Notes under the pieces: model-generated
What the model saw: only the letters and a program-made list of their open reading frames with translations
Told to the model about the DNA's origin: nothing
Database searches by the model: none
In this document: positions 28,789 to 37,076 of the stretch, one piece after another
Numbering within the stretch: the first letter of the stretch is position 1
Layout: each line of letters begins with the position of its first letter
Position numbers and translations under genes: made by a program
Source of the DNA: Nocardioides astragali
GTDB taxonomy: Bacteria; Actinomycetota; Actinomycetes; Propionibacteriales; Nocardioidaceae
Assembly: GCF_024436375.1 (NCBI RefSeq)
Contig: NZ_JAFMZM010000007.1
Location: 130,731 to 194,730 of the forward strand
Direction: 5' to 3'
DNA: 64,000 nucleotides

Positions 28789-30347
28789 AGAAGGTCCTCG
28801 CGCTGGTCGCGGTGTTCGCCCTGGCGCTGACCGCGTTCCTCGCGGTCGGCCTCGCGCTGCAGGGTGACTCCAGCGACACCTCCACCGCGCGTCCGACGCC
28901 GACGCCCTCGCCGACCACGCCGCCCCCGGCCACGGTCACCCAGGCGCCCGAGCCCGCTCTGGCCGACCTCTACTCCCAGCGCATCGACTGGACTCCCTGC
29001 GAAAGTGACTCCGACCACGACTGCGGATTCCTCACCGTGCCGATCGACTACGCAGACCCTCAGGGTGAGACCTTCGAGCTGGCGCTGCTGCGGGTGCCGG
29101 CCACCGGCTCGCGGGTCGGATCACTCGTGGTCAACCCGGGTGGCCCCGGCGTGCCAGGGACCACGTACGCCGCCGCGGCCCGGCGAGTGTTCGGCGAGCC
29201 ACTCCTGCAGGGCTTCGACATCGTCGGCTTCGACCCGCGTGGCACCGGTCGTTCAGCGCCGGTCGACTGCCTGAGCGACTCCGAGGTCGACGCCCACATG
29301 GCCAGCGACCCGACCCCCGACACACCGGCCGAGGAGGCGGGCTACCGGGAGTCCGTGCTGTCCTTGGGCGCCTCCTGCGAGGCCGGCTCCGGGCCGGTCG
29401 TCGGGCACGTCACCACGATCGAGGCGGCCCGTGACATGGACGTGCTGCGGTCCGCGCTCGGCGAGGAGACCCTGACCTACCTCGGCGCCTCCTACGGCAC
29501 CAAGCTCGGTGCGACCTACGCCGAGCTCTTCCCCGAGCGGGTCGGCCGTTTCGTCCTCGACGGCGCCGTCGACGTCTCCCTCGACTCCACGACGCTGGCG
29601 ATCGACCAGGCGAAGGGCTTCGAGACCGCCCTGCGCGCCTACGTGCAGAACTGCCTCGACTCGACGGACAACTGCTTCCTCGGCGACAGCGTCGAGGAGG
29701 GTCTCGGCACTATCACCGGGTTGCTCGCCTCGATCGAGGAGGAGCCCCTGCCAGCGGATGACCGTGAGCTCACTGTCGGCAACGCGTACTACGGGATCGT
29801 CACCCCGCTCTACGACAGCGACTACTGGGTCCTCCTGAGCGCCGCCCTGATTTCGGCGCTGGACGGCCAGGGCTCGGCGTTGATGCAGCTGGCCGACGCC
29901 TACGCCAAGCGCAACCCCGACGGGTCCTACGCGGACAACACGATCGAGGCCAACTACGCGATCAACTGCCTCGACGACCCGGGCTCGGTCCCCTTCGAGG
30001 AGGTCCCGTCGCTGGTCCCCGCCTTCGAGCAGGCGTCGCCCACCTTCGGGCGCATCTTCGCGTGGGCGATGACGTCGTGCCAGGGCGTCGCAGTGGAGTC
30101 GAGCGAGAAGCCGCTCGAGATCCGCGGGGAGGGCGCTGCGCCGATCCTCGTGCTCGGCACCACCCGCGATCCGGCCACCCCGATGAAGTGGGCCGAGGCG
30201 CTGGCCGCCCAGCTGGAGTCGGGCGTGCTGGTCGAGCGCGACGGCGACGGGCACACCGCCTACAACCAGGGCAACGCGTGCATCGACACGATCGTCGAGG
30301 ACTACCTCATCGAGGAGGTCGTCCCCGACGACCCGTCGCGGTGCTGA
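28785..30347 (+). CDS. Exported alpha/beta hydrolase of the TAP-like peptidase family
   Basis: 520 residues from GTG 28785 (GTGA overlap with holB). An N-terminal signal/anchor helix (LALVAVFALALTAFLAVGLAL) leads to a Thr/Pro-rich linker (PTPTPSPTTPPP). Hydrolase motifs are NPGGPG (oxyanion), GFDPRGTGRS, nucleophile elbow GASYGTKLG, and catalytic His in GDGHTAYNQGNACID within a TAP C-terminal domain. It resembles Streptomyces SlpD/SlpE tripeptidyl aminopeptidases and mycobacterial CaeA/Hip1. Extracellular serine peptidase or esterase. Confidence 0.88.
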   Translation: MKKVLALVAVFALALTAFLAVGLALQGDSSDTSTARPTPTPSPTTPPPATVTQAPEPALADLYSQRIDWTPCESDSDHDCGFLTVPIDYADPQGETFELALLRVPATGSRVGSLVVNPGGPGVPGTTYAAAARRVFGEPLLQGFDIVGFDPRGTGRSAPVDCLSDSEVDAHMASDPTPDTPAEEAGYRESVLSLGASCEAGSGPVVGHVTTIEAARDMDVLRSALGEETLTYLGASYGTKLGATYAELFPERVGRFVLDGAVDVSLDSTTLAIDQAKGFETALRAYVQNCLDSTDNCFLGDSVEEGLGTITGLLASIEEEPLPADDRELTVGNAYYGIVTPLYDSDYWVLLSAALISALDGQGSALMQLADAYAKRNPDGSYADNTIEANYAINCLDDPGSVPFEEVPSLVPAFEQASPTFGRIFAWAMTSCQGVAVESSEKPLEIRGEGAAPILVLGTTRDPATPMKWAEALAAQLESGVLVERDGDGHTAYNQGNACIDTIVEDYLIEEVVPDDPSRC

Positions 30348-30351
30348 GGGC

Positions 30352-30792
30352 TCAGCTCTCGAGCGCGGCGTCGAGGGTGATGTCGACGCCAGTGAGGGCC
30401 TTGCTGATGGGGCAGCCGACCTTGGCCTTCTCGGCGGCCTCCTTGAACCCGGCGTCGTCGATGCCGTCGACCTCCGCCCGGACAGTGAGCTTGATCCCGG
30501 TGAGCTTGAGACCGCCGGCGGGGTCCTGGCCCACGCTCACGTCGGCCGTGATGTCCAGGGACTGGGGCGGGGTGCCCGCGCGGCCCAGGATGCCCGAGAG
30601 CGACATCGCGTAGCACGACGAGTGCGCCGCCCCGACCAGCTCCTCGGGGCTCGTGGTCCCGTCGGCCTCCTCCGCCGCCCGCTTGGGGAAGGAGACGTCG
30701 AACGTGCCGACGCCGGAGCTGGAGAGCTCGACCTGTCCGGATCCGTCCTGGATCCCGCCGTTCCAAGCCGTGCGTGCGGTGCGAGTGGGCAT
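30352..30792 (-). CDS. OsmC family peroxiredoxin
   Basis: 146 residues. Two conserved cysteines, Cys60 (AAHSSCYAMSLS) and Cys127 (KVGCPISKAL), are the catalytic pair of OsmC/Ohr thiol peroxidases. SPEELVGAAHSSC is typical of the OsmC rather than the Ohr subgroup. It reduces organic hydroperoxides. It converges on the hydrolase gene with only four bases between the stops. Confidence 0.92.
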   Translation of the reverse strand: MPTRTARTAWNGGIQDGSGQVELSSSGVGTFDVSFPKRAAEEADGTTSPEELVGAAHSSCYAMSLSGILGRAGTPPQSLDITADVSVGQDPAGGLKLTGIKLTVRAEVDGIDDAGFKEAAEKAKVGCPISKALTGVDITLDAALES

Positions 30793-30879
30793 CGTGCCTC
30801 CTGGGGTGGGTGCTGCGGTCGCGTCCGAACCTAGCGGGTGACGTCCACCCCGGATTTCAGTCCCAGCCAGCGTGCTCCG

Positions 30880-30885
30880 TATACT
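30880..30885 (+). promoter_or_regulatory. Likely -10 box of the tRNA-Thr promoter
   Basis: TATACT, 35 bp before the mature tRNA 5' end, a close match to a sigma-A -10 box in an otherwise GC-rich stretch. No convincing -35 element is seen at the usual distance; TTTCAG at 30855 is the nearest candidate with a 19-bp gap. Confidence 0.4.
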
Positions 30886-30920
30886 CGCCCGCGGTCATCG
30901 AGCAGTGCTCGGCAGGCCAC

Positions 30921-30993
30921 GCCGCCTTAGCTCAGTCGGTAGAGCGAGTCACTCGTAATGACTAGGTCGTCGGTTCGATTCCGACAGGCGGCT
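30921..30993 (+). tRNA. tRNA-Thr (anticodon CGT)
   Basis: 73 bases that fold as a full cloverleaf: acceptor GCCGCCT/AGGCGGC (7 bp), D stem GCTC/GAGC, anticodon stem AGTCA/TGACT with loop CTCGTAA giving anticodon CGT, T stem GTCGG/CCGAC with loop TTCGATT. The discriminator base is T and the 3' CCA is not encoded. It reads ACG codons, which are common in this genome. Confidence 0.96.
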
Positions 30994-30995
30994 CC

Positions 30996-31031
30996 GACGC
31001 CCCGGGGACCCGAGACCCTGGGGCGTCTTCT
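30996..31031 (+). terminator. Terminator of tRNA-Thr
   Basis: Stem GACGCCCCGGGG / CCCTGGGGCGTC (12 bp, one G-U pair) with an eight-base loop, followed by TTCT. It begins three bases after the tRNA. Its 3' part (31004-31031) is repeated exactly at 32665-32692. Confidence 0.8.
31004..31031. repeat. 28-bp direct repeat, left copy (in the tRNA-Thr terminator)
   Basis: An exact 28-base sequence beginning GGGGACCCGAG and ending GGGGCGTCTTCT is present here and at 32665-32692, 1661 bp apart in the same orientation. Flanking bases differ at both ends. The copies bracket the gene for a GlsB-like protein and an orphan anchored protein. The position next to a tRNA 3' end recalls attachment sites of integrative elements, but no integrase is present. 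Confidence 0.75.
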
Positions 31032-31154
31032 ATGTGCTGGCGGACGGGCTACTCAACACAAGGTTCACACAAGTCCGATGGCTCTGGTGAGGCCAGGGTG
31101 AGCTCATGTCGGCGGGCGACCACGCCCCTCGCCGATTGTCGGCTCCCGAGCTCC

Positions 31155-31448
31155 TCAGGTGAGCTTGGACTTGATCTTCGAGGACCTGGAGGTATTCCTG
31201 CCGGTGACCGTCGAGGCGATGACGACCAAGACTGCCGCGACGAGGATCGCCACGATCCAGCGCACCCAGTCAACCCCTGAAGTAACGTCGCCGCCGAAGG
31301 CGTCGTAGACGAACCAGCCGATAAGAACTCCGCCGATTCCGCACGCAATCGTGAGCCATATCGGGATGTTGTCCTTGTCTCCGGGAGCCACAAACTTTCC
31401 AAGCAGGCCAATGATGATGCCTGCAATGATGACACCGAGGATTTCCAT
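31155..31448 (-). CDS. GlsB/YeaQ/YmgE family small membrane protein
   Basis: 97 residues from ATG 31448 with a strong GGGAGGA upstream. Three hydrophobic segments are seen (LGVIIAGIIIGLLGKFV, IWLTIACGIGGVLIGWFV, WIVAILVAAVLVVIAS). GLLGKFVAPG and IGGVLIGWFV match the Gly-rich transglycosylase-associated (YeaQ) family. Members are stress-induced membrane proteins of unclear biochemistry. The gene has lower GC than its surroundings and lies inside the direct-repeat-bounded segment. Confidence 0.82.
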   Translation of the reverse strand: MEILGVIIAGIIIGLLGKFVAPGDKDNIPIWLTIACGIGGVLIGWFVYDAFGGDVTSGVDWVRWIVAILVAAVLVVIASTVTGRNTSRSSKIKSKLT

Positions 31449-31774
31449 GCTGAGTCCTCCCTTGGAGCCCGGGTCGCGGTCGCGATCCTCCAGTTTCGTA
31501 CCCTTTCGAAGCATCGCGCATACCCGGTCCGCAACGTGGGTTCACGCCGGGGGAATGCCCGGGGACCGCGCACATGTCGGTAAAGCGGTGACACGTCGGT
31601 GATGGTCCGTGCCAACGCTCGGCGGCTTGCGGTCCTCGACCGAGGCAAGGGTCCAGACCTTGCGCCCGAGCAGTTACAGGCGCCGAGTCACCCCCTTCAG
31701 GGGAGACATTCCGCAGTCGGCATTGCCGCGCCGAACGCGGCGTACCGTGGATCGCGGAGCATTGGGGAGGAAAC
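31449..31774. other. Non-coding stretch between divergent genes
   Basis: 326 bp between the divergent GlsB-like gene and the orphan protein at 31775. I see no gene. It should hold both promoters. On the minus strand GGGTAT (31520-31525) and GGGTAC (31498-31503) resemble stress-sigma -10 boxes, but no GTTT -35 partner is found at the right spacing. Lower GC than average. Confidence 0.5.
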
Positions 31775-32512
31775 GTGCGTCAGGACCGGCGCCACACCAG
31801 ACTCAGGCCGCATCCTTGGCTCGGCACCGTCGCGGTCGTGGTCGCTGTGCTCACGATGACCACGATCTTCTCCTGGTTGAGCCTCGAGGAGGAGCGGTCC
31901 CCCCAGGCGCCGGACAGCGAGACGGTGGCGATCGATCCCAGCACGTCTCCACCCGCCCCCCTCGACACGGAGTCCCTACAAGCCGCCATCGACACGGCGG
32001 TCGAGGAATGCCGAACGGTCTGGGAAGCACAGGAGCAGCCCCTGCAGGCTGCCGAGACCTCCCTCGCGCAGTGGCAGGTGCATGTCGACGCGATGAACCA
32101 GCTGGTCGCCGGGGAGATCACCTTCGCGGAAGCGACGGCGTTCTGGGAACAGACCCGGATCCAGGCTGCCGACAACGTCACGGCGTTCACCGAGGCCGAC
32201 GGCGGTTACGTCGCCAGCGACCCCTCATGCCCGACCCCGGTCATGCCCGAGGGCATCGTCGTGGACACCGAGTCCCTTGCTGCCTGTGAGGACGGCATCG
32301 AGGCGAGGGACGAGGTGCTGGATGCCGCACGGGTGTCGATCCGGAGCTGGCACCACCACGTGATCGACATGGACCTGCTCCGCGCCGGCAAGCTGTCGCC
32401 CGAGCTCGCGCTTGAGCTGTGGCGGAGGTACTGGAGACAGGGTGTCGATGAGCTGGCCGCCTATCGCGAGCAGCTCGGGGAGGCCGAGCAGGAGTCCTGT
32501 GCCGGAGCGTGA
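31775..32512 (+). CDS. Membrane-anchored extracytoplasmic protein with two internal repeats
   Basis: 245 residues from GTG 31775 preceded by GGGGAGGAA. An N-terminal membrane anchor (LGTVAVVVAVLTMTTIFSWL) is followed by a Pro/Ser linker. Two copies of a helical repeat of about 65 residues follow: about 68-135 (SLAQWQVHVDAMNQLVAGEI) and about 170-238 (SIRSWHHHVIDMDLLRAGKL). Shared positions include Trp, His, Met, Leu, Ala-Gly, a second Trp and a closing aromatic. Extra cysteines (EEC, AACE, ESC) might form disulphides. Function unknown. Confidence 0.7.
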   Translation: MRQDRRHTRLRPHPWLGTVAVVVAVLTMTTIFSWLSLEEERSPQAPDSETVAIDPSTSPPAPLDTESLQAAIDTAVEECRTVWEAQEQPLQAAETSLAQWQVHVDAMNQLVAGEITFAEATAFWEQTRIQAADNVTAFTEADGGYVASDPSCPTPVMPEGIVVDTESLAACEDGIEARDEVLDAARVSIRSWHHHVIDMDLLRAGKLSPELALELWRRYWRQGVDELAAYREQLGEAEQESCAGA

Positions 32513-32664
32513 GTCGGCTTCGTGGAGCGAGTCGCCCTTTGCCCAACGCCGGCTCGACCGGTGTGCTCGCCCTGGCGAACGGAGCTCGAAGGCCACGTCG
32601 CCTTCGGCGTCGTGGCGGGCCTTGAGACGGTAGACCCCAGGAGCGGTGGATGCCGTAGCGGGCG

Positions 32665-32692
32665 GGGGACCCGAGACCCTGGGGCGTCTTCT
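32665..32692. repeat. 28-bp direct repeat, right copy
   Basis: Identical to 31004-31031 over 28 bases. Here it lacks the 5' half of the hairpin, so it is not a working terminator. It lies in the 275-bp gap between the orphan protein and the lipoprotein gene. It may be the distal scar of an insertion next to tRNA-Thr. Confidence 0.75.
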
Positions 32693-32787
32693 GCGTCTGC
32701 CTGCCCCTCGACGATGGCCTGGCCGGTCCTCCGAGGTGGATGGCACGACCACGCGTTGACCCCGGACGACTGGGGAAGGATGACCCC

Positions 32788-33771
32788 ATGCGTCTGAACC
32801 GGGGGGCCGCGCTGGCGGCGGTCGTGATGGTGCTCGGCGGGTGCGGCGACCAGGCTCCGGCGCAGCCGAGCGAGGGGAGCTCCGACATGGGTTCGCTGAC
32901 GAGCACCGACCCGGTGGCCACCGGTGGGCTCGTCTGGGAGGCCGACGGCGTCGTGCACCTCGCGGACGACACCGAGATCGACCTCGGCGGGCCCCCGTCG
33001 TCGTACGTCGTCGCGGGCGACGGGGTCTTCTTCATGGCGGCCGAGACCGACGAGGCCGCGGAGACCGGCAGCACCGCGAGCGGCGACATCCGGTTCGCGG
33101 CGCCGGACCAGGAGCCGGTCGACACCGGCCTGCGGTTGCGGGCGGACACATTGCGCTCCTCCCCGGACGGACGCTTCGTTGCGGGGATCGACGTCGACTC
33201 GGGCGAGGAGGACGACTTCGGCACGCACCTGGCGCAGGTCGTGGTGCTCGACCTGCGGGAGGGACGCGAAGTGGTGCGCAGCTCCGACGGGCTCGGCGAC
33301 CTCGGCCACGACCTGGCCGACCTCTACGAGGAGGTCCCGGTCGCGATCGCCGCGATGACCGACGAGACGGCGTACGTCGAGGGGGTGGACGGTACCTTCG
33401 CCGTCGACGTCGCCACTGGCGACATCCAGGACGCCCACGGGACCGAGCTCCCCCCGCCGGGATCGACCGACAGCCCCGACGGCGCCTGGACGCTCCGCAA
33501 CACCGACGGCGTGCGCGCCGAGATCGTCGGCGACCACGGCGAGCCGGTGGCCCTCGACGTCGATGCGCCGCAGTGGACGCTCGACTGGTGGGCCGACGCG
33601 ACGACCGCGGTCGGCGTCGCGATCACGTCCGACGACTCCTCCTCCCTGCTCACCTGCGCCGTGCCCGACGGCAGCTGCGAGGTCATCGAGGCATCCACCG
33701 GAGCGATGGTCCGGTTTCCCACCGGCGCGACCGACCCGTCGATCGTGAAGCTGCTCGGAGGTGAGGGATGA
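32788..33771 (+). CDS. Lipoprotein with WD40/propeller-like repeats
   Basis: 327 residues from ATG 32788 with GGAAGGA upstream. A lipoprotein signal ends LGGC (residues 16-19). The body is acidic with repeated short strand patterns (LRSSPDGRFVAGIDVDSG, DSPDGAWTLRNTDG) of the TolB/beta-propeller kind. No catalytic motif is visible. It probably sits on the outer face of the membrane; role unknown. Confidence 0.72.
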   Translation: MRLNRGAALAAVVMVLGGCGDQAPAQPSEGSSDMGSLTSTDPVATGGLVWEADGVVHLADDTEIDLGGPPSSYVVAGDGVFFMAAETDEAAETGSTASGDIRFAAPDQEPVDTGLRLRADTLRSSPDGRFVAGIDVDSGEEDDFGTHLAQVVVLDLREGREVVRSSDGLGDLGHDLADLYEEVPVAIAAMTDETAYVEGVDGTFAVDVATGDIQDAHGTELPPPGSTDSPDGAWTLRNTDGVRAEIVGDHGEPVALDVDAPQWTLDWWADATTAVGVAITSDDSSSLLTCAVPDGSCEVIEASTGAMVRFPTGATDPSIVKLLGGEG

Positions 33772-33865
33772 GGCGATCCGGAGATGGAGCGCCAGCAGCT
33801 GACGTCGGGCAACGCGGCCGAGGGAGGACGTCGATGTCGCGCGGGGGAGGAGCTCTGGGTGCGCG

Positions 33866-34130
33866 CTGGCTGACAGCCTGGTGTCCTTGGGGGTGCTGCA
33901 TGCCTTCGCCGACCTCGGCACCCGCTGTCCCGACGCGGTGTCGCTCATCGGCTTCGACGATGCCGACTGGGCCGAGGCGGTCTCGCCTCTCCACCACCTA
34001 CGTCGAGCGCGCCTCGGCCGGCCCGGTCAGCAGCTGACCCGTACGCAGAAGCGGCGCGCGGTCGGCGGGGAGCCCCGGGGGAGTTCCGGCCTCGACGGCT
34101 GACGAGTGCCACGGGGCGGAGCCTGTCGAG
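33866..34130 (+). pseudogene. Remnant of a LacI-family regulator (C-terminal part)
   Basis: In one frame, SLGVLHAFADLGTRCPDAVSLIGFDDADWAEAVSP (read across 33880-33985) matches the late effector-binding domain of LacI regulators (xPDDVSxxGFDDxxWA). The frame then shifts. A fragment like LSTTYVERA follows in the next frame, and GEFRPRRLTSATGR, resembling the usual C-terminal GExRLPxRLxVRGS, appears in another at about 34065-34110. The DNA-binding domain is absent. It is a decayed gene just upstream of the riboflavin cluster. Confidence 0.65.
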
Positions 34131-34201
34131 CTGGCCGGCACGGCCTGCCTCGACGACCCGTGGAGCCACCCGGGAAACTGCCGCTCACCTCTTGTTCAAT
34201 C

Positions 34202-34212
34202 AAGTTTGACTA
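34202..34212 (+). promoter_or_regulatory. AAGTTTGACTA element ahead of the ABC transporter/rca operon
   Basis: AAGTTTGACTA lies in the AT-rich stretch 34192-34222, 49 bp before the transporter start. AACTTTGACTA (10 of 11 identical) occurs at 40010-40020 before rcaB. The two plus-strand units of the cluster therefore share this element, probably a regulator site or promoter core. Nearby TCAA and TTGA half-sites resemble those of the 39972-39987 palindrome. Confidence 0.5.
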
Positions 34213-34260
34213 TGCTAACTTCACCCAACCCCAACCCCCTGGTCCCGAGGTGAAACACTC

Positions 34261-35373
34261 ATGAAGGATGTTTGTAGAGGCACACGGAACGCCCTCGTCG
34301 GCACGATCACTGCGATCACCGTGATGTCAGGTCTGAGCGGATGCGCCACTGCCGGAGCGGGCGCCAGCGACAGCTCGCGGGACGTCGACGTTCTCGTCGA
34401 CGACGCCGCGTGCGCCCGCAACCGCGAGGCAGGGAAGATCACCTACATCTCGGGATACGGGTACTCGGCGAGCGCCGCTCAGATCGACGTGTTCCTGGCC
34501 GAGGAGCTCGGCTACTTCGACGAGCTCTGCCTCGATGTCGAGATCAATGCGTCAGGCGCCAACGGACAGCAGCTCGTGGCCTCCGGGCAGGCCCAGTTCA
34601 CCGCGCTGGGCTCGGCGTCCGACGTGATGCTGGCGGCGGCGAACAGCAGCAACCTCACCGCGGTCGCCACCTACGGTGACGTCTCGCCGTTCTCCATCTT
34701 CGCCAACGAGAAGATCACCGACCTCAAGGACCTGGAGGGTGGGACCCTCGGCTACTTCATCAACCTGACACCGGTCGCCTCGGCCATGCTCGACGCAGCG
34801 GGTGTGGACGTCTCCCAGGTCGACCTCGTCAAGATGACGAACTACGACCCGACGGTCGTGACGCGTGGCCAGGTCGATGCGATCGTCGGCTACGCGTCGA
34901 ACCAGCCCGAGAAGCTGCGCTCGCTCGGCCTGCCCTTCACCGAGTTCCTGCCTGAGGACTTCGGGTTGGGCGGCACCTACAACGTGATGGAGGCGAACGC
35001 CGAGTTCCTCGCCGACCACCGCGACGTCGCCGCGGACTTCATGCGGGCAGACCTCAAGGCCCTCGACTACTGCCTCGACAACGAGGACGAGTGCGTGGGC
35101 GTCCTCAGTGACCTCGCCGAGCGCAACAACCAGGGGGCGGCGTTCCCGAAGGACCAGCAGGCCAGAACCTGGGGCGTGGAGTCCGAATGGGTGCGCGAGA
35201 GCGAGAGCGGAACTCCTGGTGTCATCAACATGGACGCGTGGCAGGGCGAGTACGAGCTGGTGCAGCAGTACGGCAACCTGGACGACCCGCCTCCGCTCGC
35301 CGAGATGGTGGACACCGAGCTGGTCGCCGACCTCTACGACAAGAGCGGCAACCTCATCTGGCCGGCGGGATGA
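34261..35373 (+). CDS. THI5/SsuA-type ABC transporter substrate-binding lipoprotein (probable riboflavin uptake)
   Basis: 370 residues. Lipoprotein signal with LSGC at about residues 24-27; GAGGTGAAA precedes the start. The NMT1/THI5-like fold is shown by GYFDELCLDVEI, GSASDVMLAAAN and VTRGQVDAIVGY. This family binds thiamine precursors, sulphonates, and in RibXY systems riboflavin. The gene is followed by ATPase and permease genes and then riboflavin-lyase and ribokinase genes, so a flavin substrate is the best inference. The RibY assignment rests on context, not on recognised ligand residues. Confidence 0.85.
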   Translation: MKDVCRGTRNALVGTITAITVMSGLSGCATAGAGASDSSRDVDVLVDDAACARNREAGKITYISGYGYSASAAQIDVFLAEELGYFDELCLDVEINASGANGQQLVASGQAQFTALGSASDVMLAAANSSNLTAVATYGDVSPFSIFANEKITDLKDLEGGTLGYFINLTPVASAMLDAAGVDVSQVDLVKMTNYDPTVVTRGQVDAIVGYASNQPEKLRSLGLPFTEFLPEDFGLGGTYNVMEANAEFLADHRDVAADFMRADLKALDYCLDNEDECVGVLSDLAERNNQGAAFPKDQQARTWGVESEWVRESESGTPGVINMDAWQGEYELVQQYGNLDDPPPLAEMVDTELVADLYDKSGNLIWPAG

Positions 35374-35380
35374 GGCCGTG

Positions 35381-36190
35381 ATGACCACACAGACGGTGCA
35401 CGACGGTCGTCCTGGAGTCCGGGTCGACAACGTCTCGAAGTCGTTCGGGGCCAATGGCTCCCGGGTCACGGTGCTCGACGGCGTGAGCCTGAGCATCGGC
35501 ATGGGTGAGTTCGTCTCGGTGATCGGACCCAGCGGCTGCGGCAAGTCCACCCTGCTGAAGGTGATCGCCGGGCTGGTGGAGGCCGACGAGGGATCGGTGA
35601 CGATCGACGGCACGAGCGTGCGGTCGGCCGCGGACGGGAAGCTCATCGGGCTAGTGCCGCAGTCCCCGGCCCTGCTGCCGTGGCGCACGGTGCTCGACAA
35701 CGTACGCCTGCCCCTGACGGTCAATCGCAAGGCGAACGCAGGGCGAGCCGTGCGTGATCCGGAGGAGCTGCTCGCCTCGTTCGGCCTCGGCGCAGCGATC
35801 CACAAGTATCCCGGCCAGCTCTCCGGTGGCATGCAGCAGCGCGCGGCCATCGCCAGGGCGTTCGTGTTCGATCCGAGCATCCTGGTGATGGACGAGCCCT
35901 TCTCGGCGCTGGACGAGATGAATCGCGACCAGCAACGCCTGGGACTGCTCGAGTTCTGGAACTCCAACCGGAAGGCCGTGCTGTTCGTCACCCACTCCGT
36001 GCCGGAGGCGATCATGCTCTCGGACCGCATCATCGTGATGGCCGCCCATCCCGGGCGCATCGCGGAGGTGATCGACGTCGGGCTCCCGAGGCCGCGCACC
36101 GCGGAGACGTACGACACGGCCGAGTTCCGTGACCTCGAACGTGATGTCCGTGCCGCGCTGCACGGAGTGATGGAGAAAGCCCATGTCTGA
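35381..36190 (+). CDS. ABC transporter ATP-binding protein (NrtD/SsuB type)
   Basis: 269 residues from ATG 35381 (GTG 35378 also possible). Walker A GPSGCGKST, Q-loop GLVPQSPALLPWRT, signature LSGGMQQRAAIAR, Walker B ILVMDEPF and switch His in FVTHSVPEA are all present, so it should be active. It energises import by the adjacent permease and lipoprotein. It overlaps the permease gene by eight bases. Confidence 0.93.
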   Translation: MTTQTVHDGRPGVRVDNVSKSFGANGSRVTVLDGVSLSIGMGEFVSVIGPSGCGKSTLLKVIAGLVEADEGSVTIDGTSVRSAADGKLIGLVPQSPALLPWRTVLDNVRLPLTVNRKANAGRAVRDPEELLASFGLGAAIHKYPGQLSGGMQQRAAIARAFVFDPSILVMDEPFSALDEMNRDQQRLGLLEFWNSNRKAVLFVTHSVPEAIMLSDRIIVMAAHPGRIAEVIDVGLPRPRTAETYDTAEFRDLERDVRAALHGVMEKAHV

Positions 36191-37043
36191 GAACGTGATG
36201 GTCAGAACCGCCTCGCGCGCTGCCCCGGCTCCTGCCGCACGCCGGCCGCAAGGGGACGGGTCCCGACCGCGGCTCCCGAGCTGGATGTCGTGGCGGGCAT
36301 GGCTGCCGACGGTCGTCGCGTTCGGGGTCACTGCCACGATCTGGCAGCTGGTCGCGACCGCCAACCCGTTCGTCATCCCGACGCTCGAGGAGATCTGGGC
36401 CAGCCTGGCCGGTGCCCCCGAGATGTACTGGACCAACTTCCAGGTCACCCTCAACGAGGTGGCGATCGGAGCCACGAGCGGCATCGCCGCCGGATTCCTG
36501 CTCGCGGTCGTCATGTCGGAGTTCAGGATCATCGAGCGGGTCGTCATGCCTCTCGTGGTGGTCGTCATGGTGACGCCGATCGTCGCGATCGCGCCCGCGC
36601 TCGTGGTCGCGTTCGGGTTCGGCATGTTGCCGAAGTACATCGTCACAGGACTCGTCGTGTTCTTCCCGATGCTGGTGAACTCGCTGGCCGGGCTGCGTGA
36701 CGTCGATGTCAAGGCGCTCGACGTCTTCCGCACCCTGCACGCAAGCAGGTGGGAGACCTTCCGCCACCTCCGGTTCCCGGGATCCATGCCCTACGTGTTC
36801 GCAGGCCTCCGCATCGCGCTCCCGATGGCGGTGGTGGGCGCGGCGGTCGCGGAGTTCGTGGCGGCGGGACAACAGGCCGGGCTGGGCTCGCTCGTCACCA
36901 CCTCGGCCGCCCAGGCCAACCTGCCGGTGACGTGGGCCAGCATCTTCCTGCTCTGCGCGATGGGCATCCTCCTGGTGTGTCTGCTCGCCCTGGTGCGCAA
37001 GCGCGTCCTGTGGTGGAGCGCCGCCGACGTCGTCGCGCGCTGA
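36183..37043 (+). CDS. ABC transporter permease (SsuC/RibX-like)
   Basis: 286 residues with about six transmembrane helices. The BPD_transp_1 coupling loop is ASRWETFRHLRFPGSMPYVFAG (written from the EAA-like region at about residues 182-203). A Pro/Arg-rich N-terminal tail of about 35 residues precedes the first helix. With the two preceding genes it makes a complete importer. It is 33 bp before rcaE, so import and catabolism are in one unit. Confidence 0.92.
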   Translation: MSENVMVRTASRAAPAPAARRPQGDGSRPRLPSWMSWRAWLPTVVAFGVTATIWQLVATANPFVIPTLEEIWASLAGAPEMYWTNFQVTLNEVAIGATSGIAAGFLLAVVMSEFRIIERVVMPLVVVVMVTPIVAIAPALVVAFGFGMLPKYIVTGLVVFFPMLVNSLAGLRDVDVKALDVFRTLHASRWETFRHLRFPGSMPYVFAGLRIALPMAVVGAAVAEFVAAGQQAGLGSLVTTSAAQANLPVTWASIFLLCAMGILLVCLLALVRKRVLWWSAADVVAR

Positions 37044-37076
37044 ACCCGCGACAAGACCTCTCTGAAAGGCAAGAAC

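Noticed and set aside
31498..31525. SigB-type promoter for the GlsB-like gene
   Set aside because: Two GGGTA-like -10 boxes are present but no GTTT -35 at 14-17 bp, so not listed as a promoter.
32225..32752. Minus-strand ORF that might be an integrase fragment beside the right direct repeat
   Set aside because: No recombinase motifs (no R..HxxR..Y or Ser catalytic region) can be found; too weak to call.
34100..34260. FMN riboswitch before the riboflavin transporter
   Set aside because: The leader is short and has none of the conserved RFN segments; a catabolic operon would in any case be expected to respond in the opposite sense.
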